Assembly (NCBI GenBank): GCA_000238975.1
Contig: CP002295.1
Location: 682,001-746,000, forward strand
Reading direction: 5' to 3'
DNA from: Serratia symbiotica str. 'Cinara cedri'
GTDB taxonomy: Bacteria; Pseudomonadota; Gammaproteobacteria; Enterobacterales; Enterobacteriaceae
Length of the DNA stretch: 64,000 nucleotides
Shown here: in pieces, positions 44,874 through 56,677 of the stretch
Layout of the letters: each line of letters begins with the position of its first letter
How positions within the stretch are numbered: the stretch's first letter is position 1
The notes under the pieces: generated by a model
What the model saw: only the letters and a program-made list of their open reading frames with translations
Told to the model about the DNA's origin: nothing
Databases searched by the model: none
Made by a program: the position numbers and the translations under genes

Positions 44874-46490
44874 GATATACTTGAGTTTTCATTATTTACT
44901 CGTCTTTTATTTAGTGCACGTAACACATAAAAAGAAAGAATTAAATCATGTATTATAGGATAAATTTTGATAAAATAAATATGTAAAGATTATTTTTATT
45001 AGATCACGGTCTCTAGAATGTTAATTCTAGAAGTGCAGCATTGTTAATGATAGTATGATTGATTTAGTAGCATGAGATGTATTATGTTGTCTTTTAATAA
45101 TTTATAATTTACTTGATTAAGTATAATACTCTCTAATTGAGAGAGAGTATCTAATCTCTTATCATAAGAAAATGTAAATGTATTTAGTGGTTTTCAGTAC
45201 TATATTTTTCTTTTGCTTAGAGCCTCTCTATAGTTGGAATAAGGTACAGTAAATCCTGTTTCTAGGTATACTATTTAGTAAGATACGATAATACTTTTCT
45301 TTATTAGAATTTTGGCTTGAGTTAGTTTTTATGTTAACTGTATATAAATATTTTATTGGTTAGGATAAGACGATCGAGTTAGTTGTTAAGAGAATGTATT
45401 ATCTGGTATATTTATTAATTGCTTATACTGTATTTTTACAGTATATAATATATAGATGATAGCTTTAGGATATTTTATCCTGCCTATACCTTTTATTTAT
45501 TATTACAATTTATGTGTATATTATTTTTAATATTATTAGGTACAGTAAAGTACTTTATTTAATCACAATAAATTCAGTAATAACCTAAAGAATTATACAT
45601 ACATATTTTTATATTTACTTATTTTTTTGCTAGCATACTAAATTGTCATATATAAATAATACGTATGGAGAATCTTGAATAATAAATAATTATATATTAA
45701 TTATTTATTAGATGTAAATAATAAACTTCTCGGTATCTTAATTTTATTATTATATATTTGTGCGTAAAAATATAAGATATTTACACGATTATTATTAATT
45801 GCGTCTCTATATTTTATATATTGCCTTTAGACTTGTGTTGCGATTTTTTCTTAGGTAAGAAAGATGCTAAATTCGTGAATCAAAAAGAATACTTAGTACA
45901 TCAGTAGACTAATAGTCAAAAGGATAATGATTGAAAATATAATTATTAATAATAAATTGACATTATAAGTTACTAGTCTTTTATTTTAGTTTTTATTTTA
46001 TTAGTTTCGCTATTATTAATTATCATTAAATTTATAGTTAATGAATTGTTAAGTATAAAATAAAATTATAAGTTATAACTTATAAACTTCATAGTTTATG
46101 GGGTAATTATTATTTTTAATTTTTAAATTAATATAATATTATAGTAAGGAGAATACTTAATTATTATTTATACTTATAATATTACTGTTTTTACTTAACA
46201 AGTAAAGACACTTTTCCGGTCTATTATTATAATATTTATAACTTAAAAATATTAATTTTGGATTATTTAAAAATATTTTTAGGGTATTTTAGATTCATTT
46301 TTAATTAACGTATTAATCATTATTGTCATTATTTTAATATTTTATCTTATGGTGATTGTAATATTATTGTATGTTTTTACTGTATCAATTTTTTAATTAA
46401 TATTAAGGTTATAGAGAATATTTTAGATACAATCTAAAGCACCTAATAGCGTGATATATGCTTACAGTGTAAGTATACACTAATATTTTA

Positions 46491-46542
46491 TGACCAATTT
46501 ATGACTATGACCAATTTATGACTATGACTAATTTTATGACTA
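46491..46542. repeat. Tandem repeat, 17-base unit x 3
   Basis: TGACCAATTTATGACTA occurs perfectly at 46491-46507 and 46508-46524. A third copy at 46525-46542 has one change and one inserted base. The unit contains an internal near-repeat (ATGAC). Confidence 0.95.
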
Positions 46543-48375
46543 TACTAGCTATCTAGTAGGTGTCTACTATGCAGGCTCTGTGTCTAAGTTAATTTAGGTG
46601 CATTACAAAATGTTAATAATTTTGCTTAAAATTAAGTAAGTTATAGATCTAGCATCTTACACGTGTACAGTAAAAACTATTCTTGTTACTTTTAGTATTT
46701 TAGTTTGCAGTTAGTTTAAAAATAGTAATTAGTAGATAGATATGAATATGTTACTTAGATTCCTAGTTTTGAATATGTATAGTATTGCATGTTTATATGG
46801 GATCGTTATTCCAGAATCACTATAGTTATTTATTTATTAAATATTGCAAATAATTAGTAGTTTTAAAGATTAGCTCTTAGGGGTAATAAAGTATGCTAAA
46901 GATAATACGTTTAGTTGGTAATCATAAGTATCTATAACTGCTATTGCATCTAGTACTGAGTTATTCTTGTGATCTAAGGGTTATTATAAGCTATTCTTAT
47001 AGAGTAACTAGGTGAGTGAGGTATATTGAGTGTAATGTAGTTTTAATCTGCATGAGCAATATAATGAGCAAGTGTATTTATAGTTGTCATTTTATGACAA
47101 CTGGCTTAAATATAGTTATTACTAAAATATCCTCACTGATATTACTAGTATAGCTCTCCAGCATTGATATTATATAAAGTAGCAATGAATATATGGTGTA
47201 TATGCGAGAAAATTAGTACTAATAATTATGATATTTTAGGCGCCACTTGTTTATTGCTTTGAGTGGTTACTAGAAATAAATAGCAAACATAAATATATCA
47301 TATAATTTTTTATAAAAGAGTGATATGAAATTAAAATATAGAATAAATATCTAGTAATAGTTAAGGATGTAATTAATGGTTAAAAGAGGTATTATTTATA
47401 AGAATTACTATTATTTAGTATCAGAATTATATTCTATGAGTTGCAGATTAGCGTAGATTACTTATAAAATTTATGTTTTTTATTTTATTCTATCAATATG
47501 GATAGAACATAGATAGAGTGAATTGCTATGAAAATTATAGCATTCTATACAGTTATTTATTAGTAACTTATTATTATCTCGCTGCCTGAAGTAATTTCTT
47601 TATCCATCAGTAATCATTATCATTATAGTAAATTATATGTTAATTCTACTAAGCAGGGAAAATACTGGCCAGTATAAAAATTATAACATAGTTGTTATGT
47701 AATTTATTTTAATTACATTGAATAATTTAACTTTTAGAATAATTTTTTTAATACATATTGTAATTATAAAGACAATCTATAAATTATATATTATTTTAAT
47801 TATATGACATACTAATCATTGATTATGTGTTGGTGTATAGGTGTCAGATGCGTATTTTATGACACGATGAGCAAAATTAATAACTGTTCCTAAATTTTGG
47901 TTATTATTTGGTCTGGTTGTAATGATCAAATTATAAAATTTTTACTTTGGTAAAGAGTTTTAGGTTATACATTATATTTTTAATACAAGCTGATTATTTC
48001 TATCTAACTATGATCTACTTTTTTTAGCGTGTAATATATAATTATCTATATATTAATTATTTTTACTTACAATATCTATTGTATTACAGTATATTAGTAA
48101 TACGATCTAATATCGTACATGTACTAGGGATATTTTGTTAAAAATAATATTACTTCTTTATGTTAATGATGAGGTACATCTTTTAATTATAAGACAATCT
48201 TAGTATATTTAATAGATCCTGATGTTATGATGTAAGTTACATCATGCTAACTTCAGCTTAGGGGTTATAGTAGATAGATGGTACATTTTAACAATTATTA
48301 TAAATTCCTAGATATGAACATGTCGTTATAGTGCATAGTTTTATCTTATTCTATGTACTATATGCAGTATATAAT

Positions 48376-48402
48376 ATAACTATTATTAGTAATAATAGTT
48401 AT
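48376..48402. repeat. A+T-only hairpin downstream of cmoB
   Basis: ATAACTATTATT at 48376-48387 is perfectly complemented at 48391-48402, with a 3-base loop, 87 bases past the cmoB stop. It has almost no G+C and no T-run, so terminator function is doubtful. Confidence 0.5.
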
Positions 48403-48488
48403 TGCGATAGAGATAACAATGATATTTTATATTATTTGAAATAAGGATTCATTATTATATAGTGAGCAATAATATTTATTGCTATCAA

Positions 48489-49460
48489 TTATGGTTTCAT
48501 CGCTACTATGATTGCACGTATTGGTGAAGAATAACCTTCAATTGTTTTGCTATGATCATTAGGGTCAAGAAATGCTTCTAGTGATTTACCAGTCATCCAG
48601 CTTGTATGTCGTTGTTCTCTAGTACTAGTTATACAGGTATCAACAACCCTAATGTTAACGAATCCGCATTTTTTTAACCAGCTCTTCAGGACGCAACTTG
48701 TAGGAATGAAATAAACGTTGCGCATTTGTGCATAACGATCTCTAGGCACTAGTACTTGATGATCATCTCCTGCTATTATTAGGGTTTCTAGTATAAGCTC
48801 ACCTCCGGATACTAATTGGTTTTTTAGTTGATAGAGATGCTCAAATGGAGCACGTCTATGATATAATACTCCCATTGAGAATACTGCATCAAAGGCTGCA
48901 AGCTTTGGTAACTGTTCAATACAGATCGGCAATAGATGAGCACGTTGGTCTCCACCTAATAGTTTACGTATAGCTTCAAATTGGCATAAAAATAACTGCA
49001 TTGGATCAATACCAATTGCTAATTTACCACCGGCGCCAATCATACGCCAGAGATGGTAACCATTTCCGCAACCAACATCAAGAATCGTACGCCCAGTTAG
49101 TGGTGAAATGTGTGGGAGTAAGCGATTCCATTTCCAATCTGAATGCCACTCAGTATTAAGCTTTATACCGTAAAGTGAGAATGGTCCTTTACGCCATGGC
49201 ATCATGGTACGTAGTATTGTTTCTATGCTCACTAACTGATGTAGAGAGAGCCTTGGTTGTATCTCTGCACGTACTCCGTTAAGTAAATTAATATAAGTTG
49301 GCGTTAATTTTGGTAAATTTTCTACTGAATCACACCATTGCTTAAATGTGTTATGCAGTGATTTCTGGCGCCAGGCATTGATCTGAGTTGGTAGGGTATC
49401 CAGCCAGCGATAAAGGTTACTATTATGAATATGTTGATAAAAGTTATCAAACTTAATCAT
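48489..49460 (-). CDS. cmoB: tRNA U34 carboxymethyltransferase CmoB
   Basis: CmoB transfers the carboxymethyl group from carboxy-S-adenosylmethionine to 5-hydroxyuridine at tRNA wobble position 34, forming cmo5U. The 323 residues equal E. coli CmoB. The Rossmann motif [10 protein letters not shown] is near residue 122, with [12 protein letters not shown] and [12 protein letters not shown] also conserved. It starts only four bases after the cmoA stop, so cmoA-cmoB is an operon whose first enzyme makes the cofactor for the second. Both are kept, so the wobble modification is probably functional. Confidence 0.97.
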   Translation of the reverse strand: MIKFDNFYQHIHNSNLYRWLDTLPTQINAWRQKSLHNTFKQWCDSVENLPKLTPTYINLLNGVRAEIQPRLSLHQLVSIETILRTMMPWRKGPFSLYGIKLNTEWHSDWKWNRLLPHISPLTGRTILDVGCGNGYHLWRMIGAGGKLAIGIDPMQLFLCQFEAIRKLLGGDQRAHLLPICIEQLPKLAAFDAVFSMGVLYHRRAPFEHLYQLKNQLVSGGELILETLIIAGDDHQVLVPRDRYAQMRNVYFIPTSCVLKSWLKKCGFVNIRVVDTCITSTREQRHTSWMTGKSLEAFLDPNDHSKTIEGYSSPIRAIIVAMKP

Positions 49461-49464
49461 GGCG

Positions 49465-50199
49465 TTATGCTTTTTTTAGCGCAATTAATGAGCCAAAGTT
49501 CAAACATTGAAACCATATTTCAGTATGGTTAAAGCCTGCTTGTTTTAAGCGAGATTTATGAGCTTCTATAGATTCAGTTAGCATAACGTGTTTTAACATG
49601 TTATGTTTCTGTATGATCTCTAACCTACTATATCCATTAGTACGTTTAAAATCATGATGCATATTAAATAATAATTTATGAAGATCAGTATCTTCAAAAC
49701 TGAGTTTCTCTGATAGCACTAGCACGCCATGTTCTCGTAGTCCACGATAAATCCGAGATAATAATCGTAAGCGGTCAGAGAGAGCAATAAATTGTAGTGT
49801 GAAGTTAAGTACTACCATTGAGGCGTTTTCAATCGGTATATCGAGAACATTAGCTTTAATTACTTGAACTGAGGTTTTAGCATTGCTAGTATTAATACAG
49901 TTATTACAATGATCGATCATGGCTGAGGAGCTATCAATAGCGATAATATTACAACCAGAGACCGTAATATTTTTTCTTATTGATAGCGTTGCTGTGCCTA
50001 GAGAACAGCCTAGATCATAAATTTGACTATTGGGCTGTACAAGACGTTTAGCTAGCATGCCAATCATAGAAATAATATTAGAATAACCAGGAATAGAGCG
50101 CTGAATCATGTTTGAGAATACTTCAGTCACTTGTTCATTAAAGGTCCAGTCGTTTAATTTGGTGACAGGAGAAGAAAATAAAGTATCTAATTTTTGCAT
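49465..50199 (-). CDS. cmoA: Carboxy-S-adenosyl-L-methionine synthase
   Basis: CmoA converts SAM and prephenate into carboxy-SAM, the donor used by CmoB. The 244 residues (247 in E. coli) include [10 protein letters not shown] near residue 61 as the SAM-binding loop, VVLNFTLQF near 130 and [13 protein letters not shown]. The prephenate requirement ties this gene to aromatic amino-acid synthesis elsewhere in the genome. No strong Shine-Dalgarno sequence is visible. Confidence 0.97.
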   Translation of the reverse strand: MQKLDTLFSSPVTKLNDWTFNEQVTEVFSNMIQRSIPGYSNIISMIGMLAKRLVQPNSQIYDLGCSLGTATLSIRKNITVSGCNIIAIDSSSAMIDHCNNCINTSNAKTSVQVIKANVLDIPIENASMVVLNFTLQFIALSDRLRLLSRIYRGLREHGVLVLSEKLSFEDTDLHKLLFNMHHDFKRTNGYSRLEIIQKHNMLKHVMLTESIEAHKSRLKQAGFNHTEIWFQCLNFGSLIALKKA

Positions 50200-51065
50200 A
50201 GCAGCAAATAAGCCCAGGATTCAAAATTAAGATTTTAACATATAACGATTAGAAAGCGTACTGAGGTATAGTTAGTGGTAGGTATTTTGTGCATTAAGAG
50301 CATCAGTTTTCTATTGTATCGCTTATATAGTCGTGACTTTATAATATTTAGTTGTGATTTTATAATACTAAGAACGTTTTTAGCTCAAAGGTAGGGCTAT
50401 GTTTAATAATATGATTAATTGTTAAACTAGACCTTATGCATTTCTTCATTAGCATGAAGTTTACTAAGAGTAATGGAAACTAAATAATGCAAGTAGTGGA
50501 TAAAACGATACTATTAGGAAAGTTTTTGCTTGTTTTATTTTTGTTTCTTTTGATTTTGAGTCAATTAATGATGAAGCGTAAATATATTAATGCTAGAGCA
50601 TTTATGATAATTATCATCTGATAGATATCTATTTGTTTATATGTATCTGAAAGAAAGAAGATAGTATCTCTATGGTAATTATTATTTTTAGACGCACAAT
50701 AATTTATAATAAATTGTATTGCTCCTATTAGCACAGTATCCCTTTTTCTTGATTTTTAATATTGTGATAATCATTCATATTTTGATTGTATTTTAGTTTT
50801 ATTTATGCAGTTAGTAAGTAAAAAGATCCTAAGTTATTAACAATTTGTCTTAAGGCTTTAATATTTGCCGTGATCTTGACTCTAGTGCACTAGATATATA
50901 TTTAATAAATATTAAGTGAGTGATGCAATTAGTTAATGCCTATGTTTCTTAAGGTAGCATTTATGCTCTCCTCAATACTTATTATTTTTGCTTAGACTAT
51001 TAGGTTATTATGTAAAATATATGTATTTAATGTCTCTATCTCTTACTACCTAAGTTATTTTGTTT
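50200..51065. other. Gap between cmoA and yecD remnant
   Basis: In E. coli yecN and yecE lie here on the cmoA strand. I could not read either. The interval is shorter than the two genes together, which implies deletions. Confidence 0.4.
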
Positions 51066-51721
51066 ATACTAGTTCCGCCTATACTAATTATATTGTCAGG
51101 ATGCCAGTAGATACTAGGCCTTGATTTATGATTCAATACTCTATTAGTTTCAATTTCCTGTTCGTTAAAATTAATCTTTAGCTTATCTTAAACATATATA
51201 ATGATTTATTATGCTGATATTCGTGCGTATAAGCTAATTATAGTAAGATTGTAGAATATTACACTAGGCTTCCTAGGTCTTTTTAGGACAGTACTTATTA
51301 TTATATGCTTTAGCATATAGGTAGAATACTACAGGTAGTATTATTAGCCATGTATCTTACATTCTATTGAAACACTTATTCTGTTAATTGCTCCTAAGCG
51401 TAATCATTTCTAACATTTAGTATTTCTAGTAATCTACGGTTTTTGTGATTTTTTTTATTATAATAAATAGCACCATTACATGACAGTTCTACGTTATTTA
51501 TAATCTCTATATTTAACTATTTTAGTTAGATAACTTTAGTGCATGAGTGGTTGCATGCTTGCACATAATGGTTGCATGCTTGCACATAACTATGTCGCAT
51601 CTACTGATGTGCGTATTTATTGCAGAATACATATTAAATCACGGCTAGATTAATAGTATCTGTACAAAATATGCTATTCCACCCAATAACAATGCATTAT
51701 TTGTGCTTATTTAACATTTAA
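51066..51721 (-). pseudogene. yecD: yecD remnant (isochorismatase-family hydrolase)
   Basis: Starting at 51721 the minus strand reads L-N-V-K-stop-A then E-stop-H-I-L, matching LNAKTTA...EGIL at the E. coli start. Near 51610 fourteen codons (A-I-N-T-H-I-S-R-C-D-I-V-M-C) align with AAKFRASGQPVFLV without a gap. Near 51090, W-H-P-D-N-I-I then G-G-T-S-I align with RRGIDTIV...GISTNI. The remnant is divergent from aspS, as in E. coli. A 21-base duplication interrupts it. Confidence 0.72.
51549..51590. repeat. Direct tandem duplication of 21 bases
   Basis: A 21-base unit beginning GGTTGCATGC and ending CACATAA plus one base occurs at 51549-51569 and again at 51570-51590, with only the last base differing. 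It lies inside the yecD remnant, so it is a recent slippage or unequal-exchange event in dead DNA. Each copy also contains the palindrome GCATGC. Confidence 0.95.
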
Positions 51722-51953
51722 GGTTTCTTTATAATAATTTTTTATTGCCTGTAATTTTAACGACTAGGATGCATAGTTATTAATTAATATAAATAATGTA
51801 GTATAAAATATTTATATGTCTCTTTGATGTTAAATAGCAATTGTTAAGTTTAGGTAAATTTACATTAGGTAATAAAAATAAAATTAATTAGATATGGCGT
51901 AGTGCTAAAGCGTTATAGTTTAGCTTATATCAGCTGTTTAGAAAGGATAGCGT

Positions 51954-53738
51954 ATGCGTACTGAATATTGTGGGCGGTTAGAATTGTCCCACATAGGCCA
52001 GAAGGTTACTCTATGTGGTTGGGTGAACCGTCGACGTGATTTAGGTAGCTTAATTTTTATTGATATGCGCGATTGTACTGGCATCATACAGGTATTCTTT
52101 GATCTTAATCAGCCATTAGCCTTTAATAAGGCATCAGAGTTGCGTAATGAATTTTGTATTCAGATTGCTGGTACTGTGCAAGCGCGCCCGCATGACCAAA
52201 TTAATACAGAAATGATTACTGGTGAGGTAGAAATATTTGCTTATAAATTAGAAATTATTAGTGTCTCGGAATCATTACCTTTAGATTTTAATAAAGTCAA
52301 TAATGAAGAAGTGTGTTTAAAATATCGCTATTTATATTTACGTCGTCCAGATATGGCGAGGCGTATTAGAACTCGCGCCAAAATAACTAATCTAGTACGT
52401 AAATTTATGGACAGCCATGGTTTTCTTGATATTGAAACTCCGATGCTAACTAAGTCTACCCCTGAAGGTGCTCGTGATTATCTAGTTCCAAGCCGTGTGC
52501 ATAAAAGTAAATTCTATGCATTGCCTCAATCTCCTCAGTTATTTAAACAGTTACTTATGATATCTGGTTTTGATCGTTATTATCAGATAGTCAAATGCTT
52601 CCGTGATGAAGACCTTCGCTCTGATCGGCAGCCAGAATTTACTCAAATTGATGTTGAGACTTCTTTTATGACTGCTGAAGAGGTACGCAAAGTGATGGAA
52701 AAACTGATACGTGAGTTGTGGATGGAGATCAAAGGAGTGGATTTAGGTTGTTTCTCAGTAATTACTTTTGAAGAAGTGATGCGTCGTTATGGCTCTGATA
52801 AGCCGGATTTGCGTAATCCGTTAGAATTAGTAGATATTGATGATCTAATAAAGGCTATCGATCTAGACGTATTTTCTGTTCCCGCTAATGATGTGAAGGG
52901 ACGAGTAGCTGCTATATGTGTACCCGGTGGTGCAAAGTTAACACGTAAACTAATCGATGAATATTATGTTTTTGTCAAGACTTATGGAGCTAAACGTTTA
53001 GCCTGGATAAAGGTAAATAACCGTGCGTTCGGTTTAGCTGGCGTACAGAGTTCGTTTAATAAATTTTTAAATGAAGCAGTATTGGAAGGGATTTTAGTAC
53101 GTACTAATGCTAAAAATGGAGATATTATATTTTTTATTGCTGATAATATTAAGGTAGTTACTGATGCATTAGGGGCATTGCGTTTGAAGTTAGGGCGCGA
53201 TTTATCATTGACCAATCTGAACAGCTGGGCACCGCTATGGGTAGTTGACTTCCCAATGTTTAAGGAGGGTGACCTAGGTCATTTAGCTGCTCTGCATCAT
53301 CCATTCACTGCACCTTGTGAGATTTCTTTAGAAACATTAACTAATATGCCAATTAAAGCTGTTGCTAATGCTTACGATATGGTGATTAATGGTTATGAAG
53401 TTGGTGGAGGTTCAGTACGCATTAACCACTGTGAAATGCAGAAAACTGTGTTTAGTATTTTAGGTATTAGTCAATATGAGCAACGTGAGAAATTTGGTTT
53501 TTTACTTGATGCGTTAAAATACGGTACGCCGCCGCATGCGGGTATGGCTTTTGGTTTAGATCGTTTAGTGATGTTGCTTACTGATACTAATAATATTCGC
53601 GATGTGATAGCGTTTCCGAAAACTACTTCCGCTACTTGTTTAATGACTGATGCCCCAAGTTTTTCTGACCCTATAGTATTACAGGAACTTGCAATTAACG
53701 TTTTAAATAAAACTGATACTTTACAGAATCACGAGTAG
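51954..53738 (+). CDS. aspS: Aspartyl-tRNA synthetase
   Basis: AspS charges tRNA-Asp. The 594 residues match E. coli (590). The order is an N-terminal OB-fold anticodon domain ([19 protein letters not shown]), class II motif 2 [18 protein letters not shown] near residue 218, a bacterial-type GAD insertion domain (about 280-420), and motif 3 [12 protein letters not shown] near 530. AAGGA lies eight bases upstream of the ATG. In E. coli nudB and yebC follow. Here nudB is all but gone. Confidence 0.98.
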   Translation: MRTEYCGRLELSHIGQKVTLCGWVNRRRDLGSLIFIDMRDCTGIIQVFFDLNQPLAFNKASELRNEFCIQIAGTVQARPHDQINTEMITGEVEIFAYKLEIISVSESLPLDFNKVNNEEVCLKYRYLYLRRPDMARRIRTRAKITNLVRKFMDSHGFLDIETPMLTKSTPEGARDYLVPSRVHKSKFYALPQSPQLFKQLLMISGFDRYYQIVKCFRDEDLRSDRQPEFTQIDVETSFMTAEEVRKVMEKLIRELWMEIKGVDLGCFSVITFEEVMRRYGSDKPDLRNPLELVDIDDLIKAIDLDVFSVPANDVKGRVAAICVPGGAKLTRKLIDEYYVFVKTYGAKRLAWIKVNNRAFGLAGVQSSFNKFLNEAVLEGILVRTNAKNGDIIFFIADNIKVVTDALGALRLKLGRDLSLTNLNSWAPLWVVDFPMFKEGDLGHLAALHHPFTAPCEISLETLTNMPIKAVANAYDMVINGYEVGGGSVRINHCEMQKTVFSILGISQYEQREKFGFLLDALKYGTPPHAGMAFGLDRLVMLLTDTNNIRDVIAFPKTTSATCLMTDAPSFSDPIVLQELAINVLNKTDTLQNHE

Positions 53739-53983
53739 CAATAAACCACAAGTTGGATAAATAGGCTTTAGTAGACATTAATATCCAATATAACGATCAG
53801 ATATTGTTTTTGCGGTATTGCTATACTCACTAATTTTAGTGACGTGTTGTACGTAGATAGTAGTTAAATAAATTATCGCCGTAGGTTTTATAAGCTATGA
53901 TGCTTATGAAGTCGCTAAGAAAGAAAAGAGCAGAGATTTTAAGAATTAGTGATGGATTTATTTTAGTAATTTCTGGAGATTTA

Positions 53984-54709
53984 ATGGCAGGTCATAGTAA
54001 ATGGGCAAATACAAAATACCGTAAAGCTTCGCAAGATGCCAAACGAGATAAAATTTTTACTAAAATAATTTGTGAATTAGTAACAGCTGCTAAATTAGGG
54101 GGTTGTAATCCTGACTTTAACTCACGTTTACGTTCTGTAATTGATAAGGCTTTAGCGAATAATATGACACGCCCTACCATAAATCGCGCAATTATGCGTG
54201 GCATAGGTCGGAATGATGATCTTGATATGAAAAGTATTATTTATGAAGGCTACGGGCCAGGCGGTACTGCAGTGATGATTGAATGTTTAAGTGATAACTG
54301 CAATCGTACAATGACTGCAGTGCGTCAAGTTTTTATGAAAAATGATGGAAAGCTAGGATCTTATGGCTCTGTTTCTTATTTATTTACTAAAAAAGGCATG
54401 ATTACTTACGCCCCGGGAATAGATGAAAATACATTAATGGAATTTGCGCTAGCAGCAGGAGCAGAAGATATCGTTAGTCATAACGATAATACTATTGATG
54501 TATTTATTTCCTGGGAGTGTCTTGGCGTGCTGAAAGATGCATTAAGCGATGCTGGTTTTAATGCATCAGTAGCAAAGATTACAATGATTTCATCGACCAA
54601 AGTTCAGATAGATGTAGAAACCTCACTTAAATTATTTCGCTTAGTAAATATGCTAAAGGATTGCGATGATGTGCAGGCAGTGTATCACAATGGTGATATC
54701 TCTAAATAA
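53984..54709 (+). CDS. yebC: YebC/PmpR-family protein
   Basis: This is a cytoplasmic YebC-family protein. Family members have been linked to DNA binding and regulation and, in recent work, to ribosome function at proline-rich stretches. I start it at the ATG at 53984 (GGAG at 53975-53978), which gives the universal opening [15 protein letters not shown] and 241 residues. The frame stays open back to 53897 without family similarity. The ending LVISGDL of that extension resembles the NudB end (FVINAA), so it may be a leftover of nud[21 protein letters not shown] is conserved. The C-terminus is about five residues shorter than in E. coli. Confidence 0.95.
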   Translation: MAGHSKWANTKYRKASQDAKRDKIFTKIICELVTAAKLGGCNPDFNSRLRSVIDKALANNMTRPTINRAIMRGIGRNDDLDMKSIIYEGYGPGGTAVMIECLSDNCNRTMTAVRQVFMKNDGKLGSYGSVSYLFTKKGMITYAPGIDENTLMEFALAAGAEDIVSHNDNTIDVFISWECLGVLKDALSDAGFNASVAKITMISSTKVQIDVETSLKLFRLVNMLKDCDDVQAVYHNGDISK

Positions 54710-54841
54710 ATTATATCTATAGTATCATAATATTATATATTAGTAGATAAAGGGTGCGCTAACAAGTATTAAATGTTATTACAAAACTTAATTACATTAT
54801 ATAGCATATTTATTACTTAAGTAATGTGATAATATGGGTTG

Positions 54842-54897
54842 CAATGTTCTCTTAATTTATTAGCGATCGTAATATTCACTAGCATATATGTTAAATA
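54842..54897 (+). pseudogene. ruvC: ruvC remnant (Holliday-junction resolvase, C-terminal part)
   Basis: From 54859 the codons L-L-A-I-V-I-F-T-S-I-Y-V align with ALAIAITHCHV (one inserted codon), preceded by CAA...AAT for QADAAD. RuvC lies right after yebC in E. coli, on the same strand, as here. Only the last third is recognisable, and the space left (about 340 bases) shows that much has been deleted. Confidence 0.62.
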
Positions 54898-55047
54898 TAT
54901 TGTAAATAAATACAGGGATGTTAAATTAGGTGAATTAATATTTGATATAGCATGTAATCTATTGTTAATCTTATTTAATATTTATCTACCAACTAAAAGC
55001 TATTAGATTCATAAATATGGTATAACCTTATATCTTAATGAAAGATC

Positions 55048-55272
55048 TTATTTATTATAGTTGTATTGGAGGAAATATTTGTCAAACTGGTAGTTAATAT
55101 TGTCACTATAAGTTATTATTATGAGTTATTTAGTATACATAACAATGGTTTGCTTTTATTAAGTTCCATATTAACAATAAGCAATCATTTAGTCTACTGC
55201 TATAAATATAAGCATGGTAATTATTATATAACCTTGATTTTAAAAATAATAGACGCTATTTTTGTGCAGTAA
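55048..55272 (+). pseudogene. ruvA: ruvA remnant (Holliday-junction branch migration subunit A)
   Basis: A surviving open frame begins at 55066 but is not a real gene. EEIFVKL-VVNIVTISYY aligns with the RuvA stretch EAIVFTHFVVREDAQLLY. YELFSIHNNGLLLLSSILTISN then aligns with [22 protein letters not shown], followed by L-V against F-V. The fold-critical GVGPK helix-hairpin-helix is destroyed. The order yebC-ruvC-ruvA-ruvB is ancestral. Confidence 0.65.
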
Positions 55273-55573
55273 TCAAAGCTAATACCCTTTGGGTATATTT
55301 GGTATTTGCAAACTTATTTATTATATGTATTCTAAATTTTTTTAGCTTTAGTTTGTGAGGTTATTAATAATAATATTAAATCTAAATTTATCTACATAAT
55401 AGTTATTATTAATTGCAGGTTACAATAAAATAGCTTTATAGCAAGTAAAATTGTTGGATATGATAATTATTATTGAATGATTATGCATGATGTGAATTGC
55501 TATAAAATTGATAAATAGTAGGCAATTATGTAAGCTATTTGAATTATTTAAACTATTTTTATATTAATTAAGA

Positions 55574-55740
55574 GCACTACTCGATCTTAGTATTTGTTTG
55601 AAATTTTTTGCACAGTTAGTTAGACAACTATATGCGTGTAATTGGATAGAGATTACAATGTAAGTGGTTCATTAGGTTGGCTATACATGTGGATTACTGG
55701 TTAATGTTTAACACTGCACTTATTAGAGATTGATGAGATA
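55574..55740 (+). pseudogene. ruvB: ruvB remnant (Holliday-junction helicase, ATPase core)
   Basis: Eleven codons at 55609-55641 (A-Q-L-V-R-Q-L-Y-A-C-N) align without gaps with ANIVANEMGVN. Upstream, A-L-L-D-L-S-I aligns with ALDHLLIF, but the Walker A GPPGLGKT is largely deleted. Downstream, S-G is followed by L-L-E-I-D-E-I, aligning with the Walker B region VLFIDEI at the right distance. Position after ruvA supports the call. Confidence 0.6.
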
Positions 55741-56183
55741 ATGTTTGTATTAATTTAGTAAATATTAATTTGCTTCTTGATCTCAACAGTAAGTCACGGC
55801 TGTATCGTAATACAGCTGTAATGCTATCCAATATCTTTGCATATTCTATAATTGTTATTAATGATATTTATCGACTAAAATAGTACTAAAAGAGATATTG
55901 TATACATCGCTTAGAAATGAGCAGCTGGATATGATAATTAATCATATTCTAACGGAATATTAGATTACACTTGATTTTTCAATGCCTACTCTAGCCAAAG
56001 TTAATACTATTATCTCTTTTTTTACTTTATTAATATGTGAGTGAGTAATTATTCTGTAATAGTTTAAATTTTATTTGGCGATATACTTGTAATGTATCAT
56101 AATAGAAAGTTTATACTTTATGAGGCTAGAGATTTTATTTATAGTACAGTACTTATTGAGTAGCGCGTGAGTGGTGTATTATG
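55741..56183. other. Decayed DNA between ruvB and znuB remnants
   Basis: This probably holds the rest of ruvB and the convergent end with znuB. A small GC-containing hairpin at 55797-55818 (GCTGTAT/ATACAGC stem) is the only distinct structure. Confidence 0.4.
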
Positions 56184-56387
56184 TTATGAATTATTAAGTA
56201 TATAATATAAAAGTGCGCATAGTATTATTAATAGTAAGGTACTCATATAAGTACGAATATGTTTAATATCAATAGCTAAGATTATAGCAATATGAATTAA
56301 AGTTACTGCTGATAATGAGAGTACTTGAGCTGATATGATTAGGTAATTTGGTCGTGGTAGTTGTAGCATATTGTATAATGTAAACAA
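56184..56387 (-). pseudogene. znuB: znuB remnant (zinc ABC transporter permease, C-terminal end)
   Basis: This surviving 67-codon hydrophobic frame lies where and on the strand that enterobacteria have znuB (convergent with ruvB). VLSLSAVT followed by an Asp and then LLLIILCALLYYIL can be aligned with VLVGMVAVT...D...VVLCAALLFIL. Hydrophobic sequences align easily, so the location is the stronger argument. znuC would lie to its right, but fewer than 300 bases remain there. Confidence 0.45.
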
Positions 56388-56677
56388 TTACATATGTCAT
56401 CGTCTCTCTATAATCTAATCAGTTTTATTTATTTTATATCATATAGTTGTATAAGATCATATCTTTATGTGTGTGGTATTCAATACGGAGATCAAGAAAT
56501 AATTAAGAAGCTACTAGTATTAGTTATCCTTATTACTGTGTAATATGACTAGTGTACTTATAATAAATTCGATGATTTTAGTTCAATAATATGGTTATTT
56601 AGAACAATGGAAAAAGTAGCTAAAAATACCATTTTATCTAATGATTAGAACTCATATCTTAAGGTAATCACGCATTA

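Larger units (their letters stand above)
44527..48488. other. Gene desert between the yfeH-like gene and cmoB
   Basis: Nearly 4 kb hold no intact gene, and I recognised no pseudogene. The stretch includes a 7-copy 9-base array, a triple 17-base array and several small hairpins, among them 48227-48245 and 48376-48402 near the 3' end of cmoB. Confidence 0.5.

Noticed and set aside
47663-47676. Perfect 14-base palindrome ATACTGGCCAGTAT
   Set aside because: It looks operator-like, but it is isolated in a desert 0.8 kb from cmoB with no gene reading from it.
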